Assembly: GCF_001552355.1 (NCBI RefSeq)
Contig: NZ_BCRA01000012.1
Span: forward strand, 1-50,988
Length of the DNA stretch: 50,988 nt
Direction: 5' to 3'
From: Microbacterium resistens NBRC 103078
Lineage (GTDB): Bacteria > Actinomycetota > Actinomycetes > Actinomycetales > Microbacteriaceae
The notes below the pieces were generated by a model. The model saw only the letters and a program-made list of their open reading frames with translations. It was not told where the DNA came from and searched no databases. Shown here piece by piece: positions 34,818 through 41,883 of this stretch. A program made the position numbers and the translations under genes. Each line of letters begins with the position of its first letter. Within the stretch, counting starts at the first letter, position 1.

Positions 34818-35327
34818 TTAGAGGCCGAGCTGCTCGTAGATTTCGGACTTGTAGTAGTGCGGACCAGAGTTGTCGCTCGTCGAGTACCGGGGGGCGTAGT
34901 TGTCCAGGGCGAACTTAATTATCTTCGGCTGGAAGGAAACCGACAGTGTGTAGTAGTCAGCGTTTAGGAGCGGTGCGGGTATGAAGTTTCTGTCGATGTT
35001 CCGGTCACCGTCGAGGTTCGCAACGACAATGGGCAGGTTGAACTCGATCATTACCTTGACCTCGTGAGCGAGGAACGAGACGCCATCTCCACCCTTCCTC
35101 TTGCCATCGCTGCTGCCAAGAAGGACTACCTGCTTGGCGTTCTTCATTCGTTCACGCAGGTTCCGCTTGATCGTCTCGGGCTTGCTCGTGTCGCGGGAAA
35201 TGAAGAGATCGTGAGCATCGTAGAAGTCGAAGTCGATGTTGGCATTCTCCCTCCAGGCTTCCATCAGGCGGTACTTGGAGATGTCCTCGCTGGCAAACGC
35301 GACATATGTCTTGTTTCTATAACTCAT
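34818..35327 (-). CDS. ThsB-like TIR-domain protein (Thoeris)
   Basis: 169 residues; ATG 35327 follows AGAGGAAATC. It belongs to the MTH538/DUF1863 TIR-like type: T-Y-V-A-F-A-S-E-D at 7-15, D-F-D-F-Y-D-A-H-D at 32-40, I-K-R-N-L-R-E-R-M-K-N-A-K-Q-V-V-L-L-G at 53-71, and H-E-V-K-V-M with the likely catalytic Glu89. ThsB senses phage infection and makes a NAD-derived signal for ThsA. Gene order ThsB, TM-macro ThsA, HIT suggests a single transcript. Confidence 0.88.
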   Translation of the reverse strand: MSYRNKTYVAFASEDISKYRLMEAWRENANIDFDFYDAHDLFISRDTSKPETIKRNLRERMKNAKQVVLLGSSDGKRKGGDGVSFLAHEVKVMIEFNLPIVVANLDGDRNIDRNFIPAPLLNADYYTLSVSFQPKIIKFALDNYAPRYSTSDNSGPHYYKSEIYEQLGL

Positions 35328-35404
35328 GATTTCCTCTTTTGTTCTGAGAGCGGTGTGGACTTGACCAGACGCTCGTGATTTCCCTGTCTAGATGGAGCGA
35401 CTCA

Positions 35405-36559
35405 TCAAACCAGCCGCAAAGCAGGCCGTTCATCAGCGTCACCGAGCATTCGGCGGACTTGTGCTGGTTTCCAAGCAAGCTCCTGAGCCAAGGAAGCGAT
35501 GGTCACACCGTTTGCCTCGGCCATCTCGACGGCGCGGCGAAGGAGCGAAGGAACCTCACCGGGAAACTGGTAAACGGGCTGGGTTGCGATCACACCTTGC
35601 TCTGAGAGCTGGTTCAGCTGAATGTATGCGCGTCGAGCGGTGGCGTCGGATAGCAGGCCGACCTCTCTGCTCCTGTAGATGAGGGATTTGATGGATACCC
35701 CCCATTGTTCGCTCAACTGGTTCAGCTTTCGAAAGTCGATCCGTCGAGGGAGTAGGTCATGGATCACCAAACTTGGTGTCAGGAACTCGGCGGCGAATCG
35801 GTCTGCTTCTCGTTCCAATGCGGGGTCACCGCCGGCGAGTTCGCCGTGCATGACGAGGTGTCCGAGTTCGTGTGCAGCGGTGAAGCGGTGCCGGTAGATG
35901 TCGTTCGCACGGTCGGGTGACAGGACGATGATCGGTCGCGACAGCGAAAGTGTGGAGAACGCGTCGATCCGGGCAACTTCGTTCTCTGCGAAGGGGACTA
36001 ATACTGCGACGATGCCCCGATTTTCGATGGTGCGCACGAGATGCGGGATCGGTTCCGCGCCTAGCCTCCATGCCTTGCGTAGTGCCCGAGCTGCCGCTAT
36101 TGGGTCGTTGGGGAATGCGCCAGGTTCTATCTCGCCACCAACGAAGCCAGGCAGGTTCACGGGTGGCAGGCGCACGTGCTTCTCGACTGCATGCACCAGT
36201 TCCCACAGTTGCTCTGTGTAGGACACTGCCTTTGCGCGCTGTTTCGCCGTTGTGGCGCGAAGGCTACGGAAGAAGGCATCGGCTGTTTCCAGTCGAGCGA
36301 GCGGCCGCCCCGCGGCGAAGAACTCGCGAGGAACATCAAGTTCTCGAGCTAGAAGCGGGATGAGTTCCGCGCGGGGTGGTGTGGCGCCGGATTCATATTG
36401 CCCAATAGCGGCGGCCGAGACGCCAAGTGGTTCTGCGAGACTCTGCTTTGTGCGCAACGCGAGTTGTCGAGCTTGCCGCAGACGGTCACCGTCGAAGGTC
36501 TTTGCGATGTCGAGATCAGTGGGGGGCCCGACCGGTCTGCTCGAATCACGGGAGATCAT
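35405..36559 (-). CDS. XRE-type HTH plus ImmA/IrrE metallopeptidase
   Basis: 384 residues from ATG 36559, chosen for GGAGGT seven bases upstream. HTH at ~22-75: R-L-R-Q-A-R-Q-L-A-L-R-T-K, S-A-A-A-I-G-Q-Y-E-S-G. The ImmA/IrrE domain follows with A-A-H-E-L-G-H-L at ~245-252 and E-R-E-A-D-R-F-A-A-E-F-L as third ligand. Such proteins cleave or derepress repressors on mobile elements, and some act as toxin-antitoxin or defence regulators. It overlaps the end of the unknown gene at 36546-37328, so the two work together. Confidence 0.88.
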   Translation of the reverse strand: MISRDSSRPVGPPTDLDIAKTFDGDRLRQARQLALRTKQSLAEPLGVSAAAIGQYESGATPPRAELIPLLARELDVPREFFAAGRPLARLETADAFFRSLRATTAKQRAKAVSYTEQLWELVHAVEKHVRLPPVNLPGFVGGEIEPGAFPNDPIAAARALRKAWRLGAEPIPHLVRTIENRGIVAVLVPFAENEVARIDAFSTLSLSRPIIVLSPDRANDIYRHRFTAAHELGHLVMHGELAGGDPALEREADRFAAEFLTPSLVIHDLLPRRIDFRKLNQLSEQWGVSIKSLIYRSREVGLLSDATARRAYIQLNQLSEQGVIATQPVYQFPGEVPSLLRRAVEMAEANGVTIASLAQELAWKPAQVRRMLGDADERPALRLV

Positions 36560-37328
36560 CTGATGCACCTCCAGTTCCCGTGTCAGGGACGCCCTCGGCC
36601 TCGACGTTGGTACTCGGCAGTTCACCCGGCTTCAGAAGCGTTAGGTCGCTCTCTGGAAGAGGGGCGTCATCGAATCGTGCAGAGGAAGGCTCGCCTAGGC
36701 CGACCAGGGCAACTCCTTCTCCATCGAGCAGGTGCAGCGGCAACTCCTCGCGGTAGTGCCAGGTGACGAGTCCGGATGATTCAAGAGTCGCCTCGCCGAC
36801 GTAAACGTGCTGGACACCGCCGCGGGCGGATACGTCGTAGGCGACAAGGCAAACTCTCGTGGCGGAGCCGAAGGAACCATCCTTGACGGCGGCATCGAGG
36901 TCGCCCTCCAACTCCAGCTCGAACTCCAGCTGTTCCTGCATGCGGCGGCTAGCTTCGTCTTCGAGGGAGAACACTCGGCGACGGAAATCCGAGCGGCCCA
37001 GCCTGATTCGATCAGCACCTGACGAACCGCGTCCGCACTTGGCTGGAAAGACTAAGGTGCCATCGAACACCACCAAGTCGTAGCGACTGCCCGTCGGATG
37101 GATTACTTCACGCCCTGGCAGGAATGCCAGGTGGGCCGTTACTTCCTCGGGCAAGATCACCCAGAACGAGCCGTAAGCCTCGTTCGAGGCCAGTTGGCTT
37201 CCGGTCTTGGCGTCGAGGGAACGCTCGTGAGCTGCGCGACCGGCCTTGGCGAGCGCAAGCATCACGCTTTGGCTGTGCTCTCCGAAGTGACGGTTGAACC
37301 ACCGAGACGGTTCGGGCAAGTCGTTCAT
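36546..37328 (-). CDS. Hypothetical partner of the XRE/ImmA-IrrE protein
   Basis: 260 residues; ATG 37328 has AGGAGCATCG before it. Soluble, acidic, with an Arg-rich centre (R-L-G-R-S-D-F-R-R-R) and a disordered Pro/Asp-rich tail. No catalytic motif recognised. It is upstream of, and overlaps by 14 bases, the HTH-protease gene, an arrangement seen in regulator/target and toxin/antitoxin pairs. Probably the substrate or effector of that pair; inference. Confidence 0.7.
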   Translation of the reverse strand: MNDLPEPSRWFNRHFGEHSQSVMLALAKAGRAAHERSLDAKTGSQLASNEAYGSFWVILPEEVTAHLAFLPGREVIHPTGSRYDLVVFDGTLVFPAKCGRGSSGADRIRLGRSDFRRRVFSLEDEASRRMQEQLEFELELEGDLDAAVKDGSFGSATRVCLVAYDVSARGGVQHVYVGEATLESSGLVTWHYREELPLHLLDGEGVALVGLGEPSSARFDDAPLPESDLTLLKPGELPSTNVEAEGVPDTGTGGASDDLP

Positions 37329-37448
37329 CGATGCTCCTGACGCTGGCTGACATCACAACCTTAGCACTATCGCTTTAGAAATACGCAGGAATCGATCACT
37401 GTGGCTTTCGGCGTGTCGCGATCGCGACCTGAATCTGTTGGCCCATGG

Positions 37449-37859
37449 CTATTTGGCCATTGGCCTCCTTCCTCGGGGACGGAGGCTTATGCCCTCAGCA
37501 ACTACGGCGTTGCGCACGGTCTTCGGGTCGATGCCGAGACGATCGGCGACCTCCTGCAACGTGTGCCCGTCGCGGTAGAGGATGGCCGCGCTCGCACGGC
37601 GCTCGTTGCTCAGTCCTGTTGACCGCAACCTTCCACCAGATCGTAGGACGAAGGTCGGAATCGTTCCGCGATGCACGCCGTACTTCACGGCGATGGTTCG
37701 GACGGGCATCCCAGCCTCATAGTCCGCGAGCAGTTCCACACGCCGCTCGGTGGTCAATCGTGTTTGAGACTTCGCCGGATTTTTCGCGACCGCGCCTCGC
37801 GAATCGTGTCTCTTAGGGGTTCGCCCCCTCGGTACGCGTCGCGCGGAACCCCTGAGCAC
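37449..37859 (-). CDS. Double helix-turn-helix protein, serine-recombinase C-terminus-like
   Basis: 136 residues with GTG 37859 as start; the frame is open further upstream but into the terminator and chromosomal DNA. Two HTH units: R-R-V-E-L-L-A-D-Y-E-A-G-M-P-V-R-T-I-A then Y-G-V-H-R-G-T-I, and L-Q-E-V-A-D-R-L-G-I-D-P-K-T-V-R-N-A-V. Such pairs close the C-terminus of actinobacterial serine recombinases, but no catalytic resolvase domain is present, so it is either a remnant of an integrase or a stand-alone directionality/regulatory protein at the ICE end. Confidence 0.6.
   Translation of the reverse strand: MLRGSARRVPRGRTPKRHDSRGAVAKNPAKSQTRLTTERRVELLADYEAGMPVRTIAVKYGVHRGTIPTFVLRSGGRLRSTGLSNERRASAAILYRDGHTLQEVADRLGIDPKTVRNAVVAEGISLRPRGRRPMAK
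37814..37853. repeat. Inverted repeat near the inferred ICE end
   Basis: AGGGGTTC (37814-37821) and GAACCCCT (37846-37853) are perfect complements around a 24-base spacer. It lies inside the 5' part of the double-HTH gene and just before the change to chromosomal genes. Candidate recombinase binding site. Confidence 0.4.
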
Positions 37860-37926
37860 ATGGGAAATCAACGATTTCAGCGCCGGGCGCTTGTTTGAGA
37901 ATCGCCTGGGAAGGCCCACCACGCAG

Positions 37927-37958
37927 GAAGCCCGCTCGGCACATGCCGAGCGGGCTTC
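37927..37958. terminator. Strong bidirectional terminator hairpin
   Basis: A perfect 14-bp stem, GAAGCCCGCTCGGC with its complement, around a four-base ACAT loop. It stands eight bases after the end of the acidic-protein gene (minus strand) and separates chromosomal genes from the ICE end. Confidence 0.85.
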
Positions 37959-37965
37959 GTCGTCC

Positions 37966-38268
37966 TCAGTCCGGCTCACGCCCGTCGACCGGCGCGCCGG
38001 GCAGGTCGAGTTCGTCGGGATCGACGTCGACGTCACCGGTGTCGTCCGGCCCGCCCGTACCCGGGACGGCGCGGACGTCCTCCTCCGGGATGTCCGGATC
38101 GACGGTGCCGGGAAGCGGATCCCGCTGCTTCTGGGCGGTCTCCGTCTCACTCCCCGGGCTGTAGCTCATGTCCTTCCGGAGCGCCTCGTCCTCGGTGAGC
38201 GGTCGCGATCGCGCCGTCTCCGCCCGCGTCGAGTCCGCAGCGTCCGGGTTCTCACGTTCGGCCTCCAT
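37966..38268 (-). CDS. Small acidic hydrophilic protein
   Basis: 100 residues from ATG 38268. Very rich in Asp, Glu and Pro, no hydrophobic core, probably disordered. Similar acidic proteins are common in Microbacterium without known function. It ends at the strong terminator and is the first gene on the chromosomal side. Confidence 0.65.
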   Translation of the reverse strand: MEAERENPDAADSTRAETARSRPLTEDEALRKDMSYSPGSETETAQKQRDPLPGTVDPDIPEEDVRAVPGTGGPDDTGDVDVDPDELDLPGAPVDGREPD

Positions 38269-38420
38269 GCGCTCGACGCTAGGCGTCACAGCGGGCGGGG
38301 TCCGCCCCCTTGACAGCGAGGAGATCGGCCGGTGGCTGTCAACCCCCGTCCTCCGGTGCCCGCACGGCCGTATCGTCCCGGACGCGCGGGCCTTCCCCAT
38401 CCGCGCAGGAGGACGACACG

Positions 38421-39536
38421 ATGCGCCCATTCCGAGCCGTGCACCACGCCGTCACGGCCGCGAGCGGAGGACTCCACCGGGCGATCCGTCCCGCACGTCT
38501 GCTCCTCGCGGCGAAGGCGGCGGTGGCCGTCGCCATCGCGTGGTCCATCGCTCCCCTGGTCCCGGGGTCAGCCGACGACTATCCGTACTACGCCCCTCTG
38601 GGGGCGCTCATCAGCATGTACCCCACGTTGATGGGGTCGCTGCGATCCGGTGTGCAGACGCTCCTCGGACTCGCGGTCGGCATCGTGCTCTCCGTCGTGA
38701 TCGTCCTCACCATCGGCCCCAGCGTCTGGACGATCGGGCTCGCCGTCGGTCTCGGCGTCCTCCTCTCGGGCACCGGGTGGTTCGGCTCGGGGAGCGAGTA
38801 CCTGCCGATCGCCGCCCTGTTCGTACTGCTTCTCGGCCGGGGAGACCCCGACGGCTACTCCCTCGGCTATGTCACGCAGACCGCGCTCGGCATCGCGGTG
38901 GGCCTCGTGATCAACCTCGTCATCCCGCCTGCGCCGCTCGTCGCGCAAGCCGAGGGACGCGTGCAGCACTTCCAACGGGATCTCGCCCAGCACCTCGACG
39001 ACATCGCCGACGCGGTGGCGGGATCCTGGCCGCCGGAGCAGGCCGGATGGGCGCGGGACTCCCGTGCCCTCGCCGAGACCGGACGCTCGTTGCACGACGC
39101 GCTCGCCGAGGCCGACGACAGCCGACGAGCCAACCCCCGCGCCTGGCTCCGTCACCACGACAGCCGCGCCGTCCACGAGCGTCTCGCCCTGCTCGACGAG
39201 GTCGCGCACCAGATCCGGGACATCGCCGGCTGCCTCGGGGACACCGTTCTGGGCCGTGGAGCCGCCCTGCCGCTCAATCCGTCCCTCGTCCCGCCGTTGT
39301 CCGGCGCCTGCCGCGCCGTCGCGGAGGTCGTGCGCGAGGCGGACCCCGGTAGCCCTTCCGCGGACACGGACGCACGCCGCGCCGCCGAAGACGCCGTCCT
39401 GCGCCTGCGCCGCATCGTGGCCACGGAGAGCATCGCTGCGGCCGAGGTGTCCGGCCCGGGCGTGCTGTCGGCGATGCACCTCGAGCGCATCCTGCAGCTC
39501 ACGGCGGCTCGGGACGCCGACGAGGAGGAACCGTGA
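38421..39536 (+). CDS. FUSC-family membrane protein
   Basis: 371 residues; ATG 38421 follows AGGAGGACGACACG. Six membrane helices occupy ~25-165, including Y-Y-A-P-L-G-A-L-I-S-M-Y-P-T near 52-65, then a cytoplasmic helical domain of ~200 residues. This is the half-size FUSC/aromatic-acid-exporter-like form (YccS/AaeB relatives). The substrate cannot be read from sequence. It converges on the SDR gene with six bases between. Confidence 0.82.
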   Translation: MRPFRAVHHAVTAASGGLHRAIRPARLLLAAKAAVAVAIAWSIAPLVPGSADDYPYYAPLGALISMYPTLMGSLRSGVQTLLGLAVGIVLSVVIVLTIGPSVWTIGLAVGLGVLLSGTGWFGSGSEYLPIAALFVLLLGRGDPDGYSLGYVTQTALGIAVGLVINLVIPPAPLVAQAEGRVQHFQRDLAQHLDDIADAVAGSWPPEQAGWARDSRALAETGRSLHDALAEADDSRRANPRAWLRHHDSRAVHERLALLDEVAHQIRDIAGCLGDTVLGRGAALPLNPSLVPPLSGACRAVAEVVREADPGSPSADTDARRAAEDAVLRLRRIVATESIAAAEVSGPGVLSAMHLERILQLTAARDADEEEP

Positions 39537-39542
39537 CCGCGC

Positions 39543-40358
39543 TCAGATCCGTCGCCATCGGTCGTCGGCGATGCTGGCGCCCGCCTGCGGTCCCATCTGC
39601 AGCATCCCGCCGTCCACGACGACGGAGGTGCCGCTCACGTACCCGCCCTGCGAGGACGCCAGGAAGGCGATGAGGGCGGCGACCTCCCGTGCGTCGCCCG
39701 GTCGCCCGAGCGGTATCCCCGGACGCTCCTCGGTCCAGGGATCCCCGTCCGCCTGGTCCGTCATCGGGGTAGCGATCTCCCCGGGCGCGACGCTGACGGA
39801 CGTGATGCCGTGCTCCCCCAGTTCCAGCGCGAGGTTCTTCATCAGGCCGTCCAGACCGTGCTTGGCCGCGTCGTACGCGCTCGATCCGACCATCGGCTGA
39901 TGGGCGTGCACGCTCGTCACCGCGATGAGACGGCCTCCGCGCCCGGCGGAGACCATCGCGCGGGCGGCGCGCTGCAGGCACACGAACGCGCCCGTGAGAT
40001 CCGTGTCGACGACGCGGTTCCACTCGTCGAGGCTGAGCTCCAGAACCGGCGTCCGGGTCCCCGCGCCGGCGTTGTTCACGAAGACGTCGATCCCGCCGAG
40101 CTCCCCGATCATCCCGTCCACCACCTCTCCGCATCGGGAGAGGTCGCTCACGTCGAGCTGCGCGACCACGGCGCGGGCGCCGTGACCGCGCACCTCCGCC
40201 GCCGTGCGCTCCGCGCCCTCCCGATCCGAGCGCCAGGTGACGCCGACGTCCATTCCCGCTGCCGCCAGCGCGACCGCGGTGGCGCGGCCGATGCCCGAGT
40301 CGGATCCCGTAACGATCGCACGTCGCGGCTCGAAGTGCTTCCCCCGCGCGGGGCTCAC
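39543..40358 (-). CDS. SDR-family oxidoreductase
   Basis: 271 residues from GTG 40358, overlapping the stop of a small upstream gene (GTGA). Classical SDR: T-G-S-D-S-G-I-G near the N-terminus (NAD(P) binding), N-N-A-G, and the catalytic Y-D-A-A-K. C-terminal G-Y-V-S-G-T-S-V-V-V-D-G-G. Substrate unknown; resembles glucose dehydrogenase or 3-oxoacyl reductase-like enzymes. Confidence 0.9.
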   Translation of the reverse strand: MSPARGKHFEPRRAIVTGSDSGIGRATAVALAAAGMDVGVTWRSDREGAERTAAEVRGHGARAVVAQLDVSDLSRCGEVVDGMIGELGGIDVFVNNAGAGTRTPVLELSLDEWNRVVDTDLTGAFVCLQRAARAMVSAGRGGRLIAVTSVHAHQPMVGSSAYDAAKHGLDGLMKNLALELGEHGITSVSVAPGEIATPMTDQADGDPWTEERPGIPLGRPGDAREVAALIAFLASSQGGYVSGTSVVVDGGMLQMGPQAGASIADDRWRRI

Positions 40359-40516
40359 GGCAGGTCCTCGACGTCGATCGTGTCGGAGTCCTCGTCCTCG
40401 TCGGGTTCGTCTCCGACCGGGTCTTCGCCGACCTGCCGAGCCACGAGGTCGTCGGGCACGTCCGCCCGCTCGTCCTCGGGCAGCCGCGGGTCCTCGGGCC
40501 GTCGCGAATCGCTCAT
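40355..40516 (-). CDS. 53-residue acidic protein upstream of the SDR gene
   Basis: Starts at ATG 40516 behind AAGGAGGACGAGG. Composed mainly of Asp, Glu, Pro and Arg; disordered. Coupled to the SDR gene by a GTGA overlap. No function known. Confidence 0.65.
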   Translation of the reverse strand: MSDSRRPEDPRLPEDERADVPDDLVARQVGEDPVGDEPDEDEDSDTIDVEDLP

Positions 40517-40671
40517 CCTCGTCCTCCTTCGTCCACCGCCCGGCGGCTCCGGGCCTGGTTCCGAGGATGCGCGGCACATCGTCCGCCGGCCCGGGGGTTG
40601 ACATCCGCGTTCCGCGGGGACAGGACGACCCTCTCCGCGTCGATCGCTGCGCGACCGGCTTCCCGACGGGG

Positions 40672-41883
40672 TCAGGCCGTGGCCTGCAGCGTCTGGCGGC
40701 CGATCTCCAGCTCCTCGTTCGTGGGGACGACGAGCACCGTCACCAGGGAGTCGTCCGCGGAGATGACCCGGATCCCGCGATCCGTGGACTCGTTGCGGGC
40801 GTCGTCGATCACCACCCCGGCGAAGCCGAGCGTCGCCATCGACTCGCGCCGCACGAGCGGATTGTTCTCGCCGACGCCTGCCGTGAACACGATCACGTCG
40901 GCGCCGCCGAGCTGAGCGAGGTACGCGCCGGCGTAGGCGCGGAGCCGGTGGATGTACACGTCGAGCGCGAGCGCGGCGTCCAGGTCGCCCCCGCGCGCGC
41001 GCCCCTGCAGATCACGCATGTCCGAGACCCCCGCGAGCCCCAGGAGCCCGCTGCGCTTGTTCAGCAGGTCGTCGAGCTCGTCGATCGACAGTCCCGCACG
41101 GCGGGCGAGCTGGAGCAGGGATGCGGGGTCGATGTCGCCCGACCGGGTTCCCATCACCAGGCCTTCCAGGGGGGTCATCCCCATCGAGGTCTCCACCGAT
41201 CGGCCTCCGTCGATCGCCGACACGGACGCGCCGTTCCCCAGGTGGAAGACGATCTGGCGGAGGTCCTGCACCGCCCGTCCGAGAAAGAGGGCGGCGGTCT
41301 CGGAGACGTACTTGTGCGAGGTCCCGTGGAAGCCGTACCGGCGCACGCGGTGCTCCCGCGCGAGCTCCTTGTCGATGGCATAGGTGTACGCCGCCGGCGG
41401 CAGGGTCTGGTGGAAAGCGGTGTCGAAGACCGCGACGTGCGCGAGGTCCGGGAAGGCCTCCTCCGCCGCGCGGATCCCCTGCAGCGCGCCCGGATTGTGC
41501 AGCGGCGCGAGGACGGACAGCTCGTCGATGCCGCGCTCGACCTCCGGGGTGATGATCGTGGGGGCGAAGTAGCGCGCCCCGCCGTGGACCACCCGGTGGC
41601 CCACGGCCCGAGGCGGGTGCTCCTCCAGGGAGGGGCCATGCGCGGCGAACGCGTCCAGCATCACCTGGAACCCGGCCGTGTGGTCGGGGATCGGGAGCTC
41701 CCGGGTGAAGGTCTCCTCGCCGGCGCCGAGCGCCTCGTCGGCGGAGACCGTGTGCGACGACACCCCGAGGGGCTGGCCGATCCGCTCCACGAGACCCGAT
41801 GCCAGCGCATGCTCGCTCTCGACATCCAGCAGCTGGTACTTGAAGGACGACGAGCCGCTGTTCACGATCAGCACGACGGTCAT
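40672..41883 (-). CDS. ackA: Acetate kinase
   Basis: 403 residues. Motifs: N-S-G-S-S-S-F-K at 8-15, G-F-H-G-T-S-H-K-Y-V-S at ~175, H-L-G-N-G-A-S-V, and F-T-A-G-V-G-E-N-N near the end. It converts acetyl phosphate and ADP to acetate and ATP. Overlaps pta by ATGA, the usual actinobacterial pta-ackA order. Confidence 0.97.
   Translation of the reverse strand: MTVVLIVNSGSSSFKYQLLDVESEHALASGLVERIGQPLGVSSHTVSADEALGAGEETFTRELPIPDHTAGFQVMLDAFAAHGPSLEEHPPRAVGHRVVHGGARYFAPTIITPEVERGIDELSVLAPLHNPGALQGIRAAEEAFPDLAHVAVFDTAFHQTLPPAAYTYAIDKELAREHRVRRYGFHGTSHKYVSETAALFLGRAVQDLRQIVFHLGNGASVSAIDGGRSVETSMGMTPLEGLVMGTRSGDIDPASLLQLARRAGLSIDELDDLLNKRSGLLGLAGVSDMRDLQGRARGGDLDAALALDVYIHRLRAYAGAYLAQLGGADVIVFTAGVGENNPLVRRESMATLGFAGVVIDDARNESTDRGIRVISADDSLVTVLVVPTNEELEIGRQTLQATA

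Noticed and set aside
37800..37910. tRNA or tmRNA fragment as ICE attachment site
   Set aside because: The GGGGTTCG-like string suggested a T-arm, but no acceptor stem or other arms can be folded.
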